A program made the position numbers and the translations under genes. A stretch of DNA of 64,000 nucleotides from positions 32,722,335 to 32,786,334 of the forward strand of contig NC_088788.1 in NCBI RefSeq assembly GCF_949628265.1, in the 5' to 3' direction. Of the stretch, positions 43,901-55,808 are shown piece after piece (position 1 is the stretch's first letter; each line of letters opens with the position of its first letter). Origin of the DNA: Cloeon dipterum (Eukaryota; Arthropoda; Insecta; Ephemeroptera; Baetidae). Below the pieces are notes generated by a model, which worked only from the letters and a program-made list of their open reading frames with translations, did not search any database and was not told where the DNA came from.

Positions 43901-46900
43901 CTGCAAAAGATCAATGAATGCAACTGTTAAAAATTTCGTTCAGAACAGAGGGAATTTTTCTGAAAACTTATCAAAATATTTAACTTAAATTTTTGATTAA
44001 ATATAAAATTTACGCTAAAAATCTATAGTTTCTCTATTAATTTTCTTTTAAGGTTTCTCAATGTCCGCATTTATTCAGGCTTAAAATTAGTTTGGAACCT
44101 CCCTCAAGTGATTTCTATTTATCTCTCTCGTGGTGTGGCAATTAGGCGAATCAAATCGGAGGGTCGTTGCGTTTAGCTCTCTCTCTCTCACATCCGATTC
44201 CACTCGAGGAGTTGCGCCTAATTACACGGGCGGGCGGAAAAGAGGTGGTGCTGGTGGTTATTTTAAACCAAAACAGTTGTGCTTTGAAGACTGATTTTTT
44301 TATGTTTGCTGATAAGAAGTAAAAGACCGACCTTTCAACCTGCCCACATTCTCCCTTCGATTAGAATATTTTAATGAGAGAGAAGAGAGTCGCCGTCTGC
44401 ATTTTGGTGCACGCAGACTTCTATGCAGACAGATGTTGAATTATTTTAAGCCTTTAAAGCTTCTCATAGAGCTAAGTACTAACATGTGAATGGAATTATT
44501 GCTTTGTTGAGATTTAATTAACTTGATAAAGTTTTATGGTTTTTGATGCAATTTGTATTCTCTGAAGATGCTATGACCTATTTTAGTATTTTAAAAACTT
44601 TGATCTTATTGTTAGCAAACTATACTGTTTATTAAAAAAATCAAACTTTGCATTTAAAATCCGGGGCGGAATAATTTTATTTTAGCTGTCAAATCCATTT
44701 AGAAACAGATTATAAGCTGAAAATTTATGCGTCAATACTTAATAAACAAAAACCCACATTGCAATTGTTCCAGATGAATTCATCTGACGTCAAGTAGATT
44801 GGAATGTCATGTTCAATCTTTTGATGATTGGTTTATTAAACTACTCTGTTTTGTCTGAAGGATGCATTGCTCTTTAGAGTTGGGGCGTTTTAAATGAATA
44901 TGTTCCTTTCATTATCTCAGTTGATAATAAAGTCAATATTCGTCATCAAAGAGATAAGACTTCTTATAACCCTCTTTAAAAAAATCAGATTTCCTCACTT
45001 TCGAGCTTCTAACTCGGTTAGCCAGTGCATTTTTTTCTTCGGCGAATTGGAGACTTAATGAAATGAGAGGCGACTTTTCCTCTCGGGAGAGCGGCAAAAA
45101 GTGTCGCAGAAAGGCTTTTTTACATGAGCAAGCGTCACTCGGAGAATTTAAAGAGGGTGCGCGTGTTAAATCGCGTGTTGTTTATTTTTGGACGCGCGCT
45201 CTCTTGTCCTCCCACTGCTCTTGCTTATTATGCTCAACGACAATTTCCATTTTTAAAACTAACTGCCGCGCTGTGTGTTGTTGTTTTGTCATTGGGATCG
45301 CGCCGAGTGATGCATTTCCCTCTTTTGGAAGCGACTTTTGGCCCTCGAAATTGGCTCTAAGCTTTGGCACGAGGACTGCGCGACTGCACACATATTCGCG
45401 GCCGTTTCAGCGCGACGGGCTTGGCATTGATTCATGGCACAGACTTTAAAGGATCACAAATAATTGAAGACTTTTTTCGTTTCGTTTGCTGATTAATTGA
45501 TGGTTAAAATTTAACATGAACTCTGCGGAAGTCCAAAAGGTTTTCCTTCATCACTTTTTTTTAAAGATTTTAACAGAAAATTTAAGACCTCTTTCATATC
45601 ATTTAAATTATAGTTTATTTCGTAAACCCACCATAGGACACATCATTTTTACTTGGCGTGAAAAACACATGCACCTTGCATGCTAAAGTCGCGTGTAATA
45701 TGATATTTCGCAGTTCAGCGTTTACACGCGGCATGCGATGTAATTAAAGATGTTCTCGTAGCGGAAGAGAGCTCGTCTTTTGAACTTTTCTGCGCGCACA
45801 ACACAAAAGAGCGGAACGTACGTGTGCTCCGTTTATCGGGTGATTTGCATGAATTTCAATGTGCTTTGCATTTAACATCGTATCTTCAAAGTCATTCGTG
45901 ACATCAGAAAAGCGGATTATTGGCCCACCGGAATGGGTTGACATCATTTCGGACTTAAAGGACGGGGCAGAATAATTTCTGTAATCTCCTAAAATCAATT
46001 TGAAAATTTTAAATTTAAATTATGTTTAAAAAAACTGACCTGATGGAGAAATTTGATTTTCCTAATATGTTTTCTCGGTAATCTGGGAAAAGCTCATAAT
46101 GGCGACGAGTACTAATGTTTAAAATAAACATGATTTCATATTTTTGAAATTTAGAGTTAAGATTCTCTACTTCAGACTCGTGTCACAAGCTTTGTAGTGT
46201 GAGAGAATTTGCAATAGCTAAGAGCGCTATTTTGCGGCCATTGTCGGCGGGCAAGGCCGCGTGACGGGTGGCGAGAGCGTTATTTGTTGTATTTCTCTAT
46301 CTTGGGCGGCGCAACTGGAAACCCTTCTTTGTCAGGGTGCGCTTCTCGCGTGTCCCCAACCGACCGCGAAATCAGGTCTTACGCGCACCTTTCTCAGGTG
46401 CAAACCCGCCCGTTGCGAGATCGTGACCCGACACTGCTGCCAAATGTATACAAACGCCGGCAGTTTGAGGAATAAGGCAGGGGCAAAACGAGCGCGCCGA
46501 GAACTCGTTATTTCACCTCGCAGGGTGTGGTGAATTTCTTCCAGACCTTTATTCTCGGAAAACTTCTGATTCTAACTCTTGCACACACCCTTCCTTTTGA
46601 GTTTAACGGAATAATAAATAGCAACAATTATGATAAATTGAGTTTCCTTCTTCCATCAAAAGGATTGATACAGGGTATAGCAACAGAAAAATATTAGAAT
46701 CGTTGGCTAGAATGACAATCAATTTTTTCTACAGTGTGCAACAGTCAAATGAGGATCTTACTTAAGTTAAAATTCAAATATTTGCAATTTCCTCCAAACT
46801 TTACAAGGCTTGACCATATTTGCTTGTCAGATTTCGATTCCTCTCGTTATGACACTCGGTGAATGACACTTTGTTGTGAAATAAAGCAAGTTTTCAGGCG

Positions 46901-49900
46901 AGGATTTATCAAAAATGTATATACATAGTGCTACCTCGGACAATTTAAGCTTTAAGAAGCTTTTAAGAACAAAGCTGCAATAAAATTTTAATTTTATTCA
47001 TTAAAAGCTTTGACTATGATTTTCATATTCCTCTCCTCAAGATTTAAATCCAACATTATGGCTTCATAATAAATGATGAAATCTTCATTAAACACCAAAA
47101 GTGTACAACAGACAAACACAATATATGAGGAAATCACAGTTCACTGCTCGTTTTCAAAATAAATGAATTCCTTTTTTGGTAGGCTCCATTCTTCCTAATT
47201 AAACAGCACACGAACGTTCCAGTCATTTTTTTAATTACATAAGTACCATGGGAAATTTTGGGTAATTAACGCAATTCTCAAGCTGTGGCAAGGACTGCAA
47301 GATTTTTATCTGAATAGATACTTTCCATAACTAAACCTACCTATTGAAGACAATTTTGACAATTATATCCTGCCCTTTTCTATCAAATTAGATTTAACCA
47401 CATTTTTTAAACCCAACATGTGACTGTTCATGGAACCAATTTTACAAGTTATTACATTGACAAGCTTGTAGATTGATGGTGAGCAAAAATTTCATTTCGG
47501 TTGTAGGAATTTTTCTTCGCAACTTAATTGGATGGCATTTATTTTGTGTTCTTCATTCTGGCCAGACATAATCGAACCGATTGACAGGATGTTTTTCGGC
47601 ACGCATTGATTGTGTGATTTATGCCCCTGCCGTGCGCTTATTAGAGAGTCACGGCGCTTGATTTAGTGCCGAGCAGAGTCAGGAGCGAAGTCTCTCACCG
47701 CGCGAGTGGGGCTGCCGGCATAAATATAGTATAATAACATAATGAATAGGCCCGAGTAAAAAGATGAGCGGCTCTATTTGACTCTGGGGTCAGATTTCCT
47801 GCGTGCAGCGTTCGTGGAGCCGTGCCAGCATGAAGAGTCACAACCGGCGAAGATGCACCAACGCAGCACGCGGTTACGCCGCACAGTCACGAACGCGCGA
47901 GTGCAAATTGCGCGTTTGCTTCCGAGTCGGACGCAATCAGCGACTCTCATTAATTGGAAATCGGTATTCCGGTCGATCTGTCTGCCCACTTGGCAATTTG
48001 CATCAAATTATCTAGGAGTTGAATTGGGCCATTTTTCGATCCAAGCACGTGTGTCCGGCTTTGCAGAATAAATTACCAAATTTTAAAGAGGTTAAATATT
48101 AAAACAATTTTTTATTCAACTGATTTAATAAACGAGTGGGAGTTCTTTGATGCAAGAATAATTTTTAAAAAGATCGCCAGAATGATTTCCAAAACAGCCA
48201 TTTGGAGCTGATCAACATCTCCATTTCTCATTACACCATGCACTGGAGGGTTCGAAAAGTGGTCTGTGTTCTATCTCGGCGGAACACACTACGACCATTT
48301 AAATTAATTGACAAAATGAGTGACACCTGGAGTCGTCGTTATTTATCTTGGGGAGCAGCGAGGGCGCAACTGCTCGTCTTGCCAAGAAGAGCTTGCTTGT
48401 ATGAAGAGACGCGAAGGGGAATAAACACAAATCTCACGCTGATAACACACAACGGGTGTGCGGGCAGAAAAGCACGTCTTCCGTCTCGAAAAATAGACCT
48501 CCCTGTACGTGGAAAAGAAAATTTCCTCGTGTCGGATTTTTAAAGGAAAATACAGTTCGGGGTTGAAAAATTTCTAGTGCTTTATTCTTTAATTTTTTCT
48601 TTCAGTTTTTTTTTGCAAAAAAATTGTAATTATTAAATGGCTTGAACTAAACTAGGTAGAACCCTTTTCACAGAGAGTCTTTAAATTTTGATGAATTTGG
48701 TGGAGGTATTGTCCTAGTATATATAGATCTTGATCTTACATGGAAGTTTCCTTTGGTTTCTATGTGAATTCTGCATTGGTACAGTGAGGGATTCACATTT
48801 CTTTCAAGGCCTAATATTTAGTAAGAATGTATATTAACTCCCGAAATTCCCCGTCAAACGGATGTATTGCCAATGAAAATAAAATTATAATTCAGAATTT
48901 CTGTTTGCTGACCTCTAGGAGTGGACCGTTTTGCACCATTTATATCTTGGTTGACACTGTCTGGGCAGAAGCTTGACCATTTCTCATGTCTCCGAGTGCG
49001 TTTTCACCGCGCTACTGCGGTGCATTATTCGCGCGAATAAAAAATGATGGAGATTTATATGCATCTCGGGGGCGAGTGCGGCGGACACCCTCGGGTGCAA
49101 ACCCCTAAGCGTGGACGCCGGCCAATTTTTCTTCGGGATTCTGTTTGTCTTTTGCCGGAAAAATGCCAACAAAGAATAATAAAGCGTAGGGCGCGTGATA
49201 AATGCACTTTTAAACATCTCTCATCGCCTCTCAGCATCTCGAGGGAAAACATTTTCTCTCCTTCGCACTCGCAAAGACACGCAAAATGAAGAGCAACAAT
49301 TATTTTGTAGTGGATCCTTGAGTTGTCACTCAATTTTTCAGACAGTCGGAAGTGGCAAATTATGTTAATTATCTTTCAAGAAATTCTTTTCGTGCGTTTT
49401 TCACAATTATCTCAGCAATAATTAATACCAGTAGATCTAATTTAGTGGTCTCATGTTTCATTTCAGCATATCCATGATTTATTTGAAACAAAAAGCAGCA
49501 GAAATAAATCTAGACTCGTGTCTAGCCTCTGCATATCTTTTTTGCCGGCGAAATATGATTAAATTCGTCAAGATGAATCGGCGAGGCATAAATTTGTGTG
49601 TCGCGGCCAGTTTAGGCTGCATGGCGTGTGGTAAACAAGAGCACGCGCGCGGAAAGAGGGAGCAGAGCGCGAGGATGATGACCGAAAATATTAAAAGGAA
49701 ATGTGGGCGCAGCTGTTGTGATTTTAGCGCATCCAGCAGCAGTTTGCGCGCGAGACATAAATAAAATAATGGCCTCACCCTGCTGCTCTTGCGTGCGGTT
49801 TCATCCACAGCACAAAACAAATTTGCATATTATGAGAAATCTCGGGGAAAACTCTGAGAAAAGTCATGCAACCTCTCTTCAGCTTTTCAGTTTGAAATTT

Positions 49901-52900
49901 GAAAAACTATTTTATGATGAAACCCCTCTGACGCAATTGCACAACAAAAGGTGGGTTTATTCAGCTGAAAGAAAGTTTTCATATTTCCAACTCGGCCCGG
50001 CAGTCGCTTCCACTCAAAACAGTGTGAATTCCCTTTTCCAAAGGCTGAGTGCGTGGACAAAAGCCAGGTCGACGAGTGCAATCCACTTTCCTTTCTATTC
50101 TGGGTGTCGTTCATTTGGAGAGGAAATAAAAGCTCTTCTGTTATTGCTGTCGTCGGCTCTCTCGCATCAAAATACAAACAAAAATGCCGCTTGCAATGGA
50201 CGATGGATGGCTGGCTAGCCAAGTGTAACTTTTCAAAGCTGCGCGATCGATCCGATTTGAATCGAATTTATTCCCAACACTTTTATAAGCTGTAATAGGG
50301 GGTTTTAGGGAGTCTTTTTCAAAGCTTTCAATGGAAAACTCATTAAAAACAGAAGTGAATATCAAACAATCCGCCAAACTTTGCTATTGTTTTCAAATAT
50401 CCGAGCAATCAAGCAAAAAACATTGAAAATCCATTTAATTTTTCGAGAAATTTGGCACCATCTAAAATTTAACTGTTTCTCGGTCCTGATTTTATAATTA
50501 TTGCACATAGTAGAGATAAACTGAATGAACTACTTGCTATGTTATTTGCCAGTTTTGAAAAACAAACTTCTGAACCGTTGAAATCCCTTTTAAATAAAAT
50601 TCCAGTTTTGGTGTCGAATTGTGAGCCCTATTTACTGCGTTTGCTCCAAAATGTGCTAAAATCACTATTCTATTTTCACCCAATCGTCCATTCACGCTTC
50701 GTCATCGCATAAAAGAGCACTGGAGTTTAGCAGTGAAGAAACAAGATCAAATATCAATCGCCGAGGATCGCACTTTAAACATGTCATTTTCACATTCGCG
50801 AGGCTGGAGGGTGCAATAAAGCGAGGTGATTAGGCCGCACGTGCCGGCCGCAATGATATTTTATTGGTGGTGCTCTCTGCTTGGTGCAGTTTTATTCTTG
50901 ATCTCGTTCGTTCTCTCTCTCGGTAAACACTTTGCGCGGGCAGCAGTAAAAGCGGCGCAGCCATCGCCGCGGCGGAGGAAACTATTTTTTAATTGTTTGT
51001 TTTCGTTACTTGATACTATTTGCTGTTGGCACTCATCCATTTCGGCTCCACTTCGCTCTCATCAGCGAAACAATCAGCCGCCACCCGCATCCGACCCGAG
51101 TCGGCACGCGATTTGAATTGCCGCTGGAATAAAGAAGGGAGCAAACTTTTCGCCAGGCCACCCCCTCGATAACGACCCGCACACGACTTTTTACGCGCAG
51201 GTGAAACAGGCAGCGAGAAAACTCGGCTGTCGGTGTACAAACATAAAAATAAAAATTCGCCTGATTTTACGACTGCTGGGGAGAAGTGGCGTCTGCTAGA
51301 AATGTTGTTGCCGTTCGCAATGTTTGTTTTCCAGCACAAAAATAAACGCACCGATTTCAACACCACGCATGAAACAGATGATTGAATCCATAAACGATTT
51401 CACAAATGAATTGGAGCATCTACAATTTATATTTAGAATAGAAAACCGCAACAAATTAATGAATCTGGAACTGCACGAAAACAATCACGGGAAGAAAAAG
51501 TTGAACGTTAGAATTTCCAATCAGGTGCGAGACTATTTTTTCTAATCATAAACATTTCCAAATTTTTGCATAATCTGAGCATTTTCCAGGGCCGGGAATC
51601 TCCCGGGGAGTTTGCAGTGCAGTGGATTTTAGCGGTTTTAACCAGTTTCGTTCGGTTTATTGCACTTTTAATGTGCAGAACTCGAAAATTACCACTTTTA
51701 CCATTAAAACTTACGTTCAACGGTATCTAAAAATCTGAGGCTTTTAGTGTTTGGTATTTTTAAATGATTTTTTCGTAAAAAATATCTAAAACAAATTTTA
51801 TCCATTTTATCCAAAATTTGTCTTATAAAAGTTGGCAAGCAAAAGTCAATGGCTGAAAATTTTGTTTGCAAAAGAAACTAGTCGCAAAAAACCTAAAAAA
51901 ACGTTTATTCCCATGTCCTGCAGGCTTGGCAATTTATCAGTCTTTTTTTGTTTTTTAAAAAAAATTAAAAATAGTTATCCTTTAAAAATTTTCATAAAAA
52001 TTAAGTAGCAGTAGTTGTTCCACTAGTCAGCCTGAATGAAATTCCGGATATGGCTGCGTCACGAAACAAAAAAGGCATTTACGATTTACGCTTGTGTCTG
52101 CACTTGTCAAGATATTTCTGCATTCATATGAAAATTTGGAGTGAAGAGCCCTCGTGGACGGCAATTTGTGCTGATAGCGGCAATATCGTGCCCGTGAATT
52201 TATTACTCCTCTCGCCCTTTGCAGTCGCTCCAACCGAATCGGAATAAAACGACAGACACGCCGAGGGAACGGTCAATTTAAATTATTTAACACACAGGGG
52301 AGATAAATCATTGGTCGAATTGCTTGGACGGCTCCAAAAAGGAGAAATTGTTTCCCATTCAATTTTTAGGCTCGCGTATGGCATTTGACTTTTTATTTCA
52401 GCCCTTTATGCTTTTACGTGTTTTGTCCAAATGTGAAATTAAATTTTACTAAACCTTCCTTCATGGTGAGAGGTACTAATTTTACTGATTATGCAAGAAT
52501 TTCCTTGATAAAAATTTATTCAAATTAATGCAGGTAACAACGACGAGCAATTATTTTTTACGGTCTCTTTTTGAAGCGAAATAAGAATAATTTTTACCTC
52601 AATAGGCTGTAAATTATTAGAATCAAGCTCAACGTTTGGAAGCAATAAATATTGTGCTCTTCCTTTCGCGGACTAGGGCAGGAAAAAAATTGGATCGAAT
52701 TTCCATAAAGCGGAGTGGAAAGTTGTGCCATCATGTTTTGGTGGCTGAACAAACAAAACGCTTGTTTTGCGGCTCAGTAGTGGAGGCACATTGCCAAAAA
52801 TCAAAGTCATTCCGTTCCTAATTGAGAACTGTCAAAAAGAAGATGCTCTCAGGAGCAGAATTAATGATTTGCCTGCCGCTTTTTGCCGCGCTGATCGCCG

Positions 52901-53940
52901 GCTTCGGCGCAAGACCCGCGGTTTGCGCTCCTAATTTGATAAATGAACCAAGTTTCCTCGCACGAGAGTCTCTCACCCGCGTGCACGCTGCGGAAAATAA
53001 ACAACAAAGAAGAGCGACGCCGTAAAAGCAGTCCCGGAAGCGGGTCGGTCGGTCGGCTAGGGGTGCGGGGGTGGCCCCCGACCCACGGCATCTGCATAAT
53101 TCGTCAATTATCCGTCCGGCGCAGCCTCTCCACTTTTAATTTCGCTTCATGAATAAAATTTTAATTGCAAAAACTGCACAGAAGGGGAAACCGAGACGAC
53201 GGCATCGTAAAATGCGCCGTTTATTCCGTTTATTCGCTTCGTTCGATGGAATTCACTGGGAAAAAGTTTAGACATCAAGATTAAACTTGGTAAAGGAAGA
53301 AGCTGCAGATGCATTTAACGTTTTAGGATGCGAACAACAAATTCATAACAAAATCTGAAGTTACGCTACATAGGAATGTGGCGTATATTTTCTGAATAAC
53401 TGCAGACAAACGGTTACTTATTATTTACAAATAGAAAATTAGACAAATGATTTTAGTATATTAAATAGTGCATGAAGCATTAGTTGATAAAAAATTTCTA
53501 CTTAGGAAGAGTCAAAACATTATAATTTTTTTGCTTTAAAGAAACAGTCTTAGCTGTACTAATCTCTACAAATATTTAGGTTCTCCTGCAGCTCTATTCT
53601 CAAGAGGTAAAAGCATCCTTCATTTCCCAAAAATTACAGCAACATAATATATGTTATTTATTCCTCAACAGAACATTTTATTTGTTAAATAAAAATATTA
53701 ATCTTTTAAATACGAACCATATTGTGTGCGTTGAGTAAAACTTGTGATGTATTAACGAGGAAATACAAATATTTAATTTAAATGATGAAATATGGCGCTG
53801 CAAGGAATGCAGTGTAATTTTCGTGTTGGTTTACCCTCTGTCAAGTTGTGTGCTCTGATTTCGCGTCTGGCCAATTAGCAATTCGGCCTCATTGTCGTCG
53901 CGGCTTGAAAAGCAGATTTTGTTCGGTCGGCTTCTCGGAA
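43901..53940. other. 10-kb gene-poor region
   Basis: No multi-exon gene could be built. Open frames are short, mostly in CpG-containing patches (45.0-45.4, 46.2-46.5, 47.6-48.0, 49.0-49.8, 50.8-51.2, 52.8-53.1 kb), and carry no family features. The patches look like conserved-type non-coding islands or promoters. The missing 5' exon(s) of the M13 gene may be here. One possible exon is listed at 51324-51545. Confidence 0.4.
51324..51545 (+). CDS. Possible orphan exon, charged helical sequence
   Basis: An acceptor-like TGTTTGTTTTCCAG is followed by an open frame containing MKQMIESINDFTNELEHLQF and a lysine/asparagine-rich segment. A donor-like CAG|GTGCGA occurs near 51523, and otherwise a stop ends it at 51545. 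The amino-acid make-up is protein-like and predicts helix, but there is no family match and no partner exon. Confidence 0.15.
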   Translation: MFSSTKINAPISTPRMKQMIESINDFTNELEHLQFIFRIENRNKLMNLELHENNHGKKKLNVRISNQVRDYFF

Positions 53941-54092
53941 TTATGCAAAGTGCCTTTTGAAAAGCAAGCAGCCGACCGGACAGCTTCCTTTGTACTCAAT
54001 CGGGTCAATCACCTGAGTACTTGAATCGCAGTAATGAGCGCCTTTCGAGTCGCAGCTCATTTTCTCAATTGCGTGCACAACGACAGCATGAT
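53941..54092 (-). CDS. Orphan 3'-terminal exon, cysteine-containing (49 aa plus part codon)
   Basis: The minus strand shows an acceptor (ATTTTCAG at 54093-54100), then two bases finishing a codon, then 49 codons and TAA at 53941-53943. It reads HAVVVHAIEKMSCDSKGAHY and later EYKGSCPVGCLLFKRHFA, with four cysteines (13, 21, 37, 41 of the exon). The exon is open over its whole length with balanced codon use in AT-rich DNA. It looks like the end of a small secreted protein, but no 5' exon with a signal peptide was linked. Too short for ordinary ORF calling. Family unknown. Confidence 0.35.
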
Positions 54093-54828
54093 CTGAAAAT
54101 TTCATGAGTGGAAAAAAAATGTTATAAATCTAATATTATTTTTTCCATCGTGTAATACAACAAAATCTATGACCCGATTGGACTTTATAATATGCTGTTT
54201 TTGAACTAGCTACATGAATAAAAAATTCTATAACACAACCGCGTTTCAATGCATGTATAATTGAAAATTTACAAAAGATAAAACTTTATGTTTTACCTTT
54301 TACTAAAATTAAACACTTAAAAGATCATATTTTTACGATTTTTCTAGGTAGAGTCTGTCTGGTTTTTTTCTAAAAACGAGAGCGAACTGGAAATGGGGAA
54401 AAAAGAAGGTTTACCACATGGATGAAGTCATAAGGATAGTTTTGACTAAAAATTTCAATTTTTAATCACGTATACTCTCTAGAGAAACGTGAGAATTCCA
54501 ATAATCTGTACTTGCTTCAAACTAGCCGGGGAGGAATTAGAAAAACAAAAATGATGTTGTCATTCCATGAATGATCGCGAGAATTTTCTGAATGCTGACC
54601 AGTGCAACACCATACACTATAGGGAGTAGACCATATATACTATCAGTTCTCCCCGTCAAGACAGAGTAAGACTTGGACTGGCATAATCTCTTTGATATCG
54701 TATACCGACCGTCCAGAAAGAACAGATATAATCCAACACTCAAAAGTTTGGCCTTTTGGTGCGTAAAAATGGTTCATTCAAAATTTTTTAGTATCCATTT
54801 TATGATTTTTGTTTTCAGGCGTAGAAAA

Positions 54829-55113
54829 ATGTCTACAAACGCAACAAACGAGAGTAAGCCGTTATATTTTTACCGCATATATAGAAACCTTTTGTCAGAG
54901 CAAATGTTTAAATGAAAGAAACAACCACAGATTCACTGTGTACCTATCTAACAACTTGCATTAGCTATTTCTACAGGTACCAGTGGGTCGATTCATCAAT
55001 GGCACATTTGGGAGCCACTGATATACATCGCAGCTTTGGCAATGGCTACACTCGCCTGCTACTTAGCATACAAAATGCTTCAGAGGAGGTTCCCCGTCTT
55101 GGCCAACGGGTAA
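54829..55113 (+). CDS. Small single-pass membrane protein (53 aa micropeptide)
   Basis: Two coding exons, 54829..54853 and 54977..55113, joined in phase 1 (GAGA|GTAAGC ... CTACAG|GTACC). The protein starts MSTNATNESTSG with two N-glycosylation-like sequons (NAT, NES), then WHIWEP. A membrane helix of about 22 residues (LIYIAALAMATLACYLAYKM) follows, with a basic end QRR just after. That arrangement predicts an outside N-terminus and a short cytosolic tail (positive-inside rule). An acceptor GTTTTCAG at 54811-54818 suggests an upstream leader exon, perhaps ending at the GTGCGT donor near 54759. AATAAA follows at 55303-55308. I do not recognise the family. Confidence comes from the good splice sites and clean membrane topology. 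Confidence 0.62.
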
Positions 55114-55302
55114 TTTAATTTCAAACCAAATGTTACGATTGATGCAATAACACGAATTTTGTATGCAGCATTCTAGAGGATACTTTGTCAGACTGGGAAC
55201 TTGAAATTTGTTAATACAAGAGAATTGATCACGAATGAACATTCTTATAATTTTAGAAATCCTCAACTACCTTTAATTCACATTTTAGCTCTCTTTTTAT
55301 AC

Positions 55303-55308
55303 AATAAA
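55303..55308 (+). terminator. Polyadenylation signal of the 53-aa membrane protein gene
   Basis: AATAAA about 190 bases beyond the stop codon. Confidence 0.55.
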
Positions 55309-55776
55309 CAGAACAGTAGTAAATTTAGTGCAAAAATAACTTGAAACTTTGGAAAAATAAAACTTTTGTAACAAAAATACTGTATTTTTACGCTTGAAAG
55401 CATCTGCAGATCCCTAATAGTTGAGAGTTTCCTTTTTGGAGACAATTATTTATCATTTTTGTAAGAAGAGCAATTTTTTTTAATCTGAAGAACCGTATGG
55501 TAAGACAAGAAATATTTGTAAGGTAAATTCATAAGTTATATTTTTGAATTGGTGCTCAATTTGAAAACGATCAAAAATGTAAAACAAAAATATCTCCTCT
55601 TATAGCAGAATTGAGATGATGCAGCGTGGAATTGTGGAGTGCTGCAAAGTAGGAAATAATGTACGACGTCCGTGTCCTATCGAAAAGTTGTGTAAATATA
55701 CGGATACCGACCGATTGACGGCACGTACACGAAAATCTCATCTCTCAATAATATCTCCATTCTCTTTCCGTCTTCT

Positions 55777-55806
<30 letters not shown>
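55777..55806 (+). repeat. (CAG)10 trinucleotide repeat
   Basis: Ten uninterrupted CAG units, read as serine (AGC) in a short plus-strand open frame that ends at 55840. No other evidence that the frame is translated. Confidence 0.9.

Positions 55807-55808
<2 letters not shown>

Noticed and set aside
45063-45449. 128-aa plus-strand frame with cysteines
   Set aside because: Overlapping open frames on both strands in a CpG-rich patch, none with protein-like hydrophobic or motif pattern.
48240-48262. GGTTCGAA-like B box suggestive of a tRNA
   Set aside because: No matching A box, acceptor stem or cloverleaf can be drawn around it.
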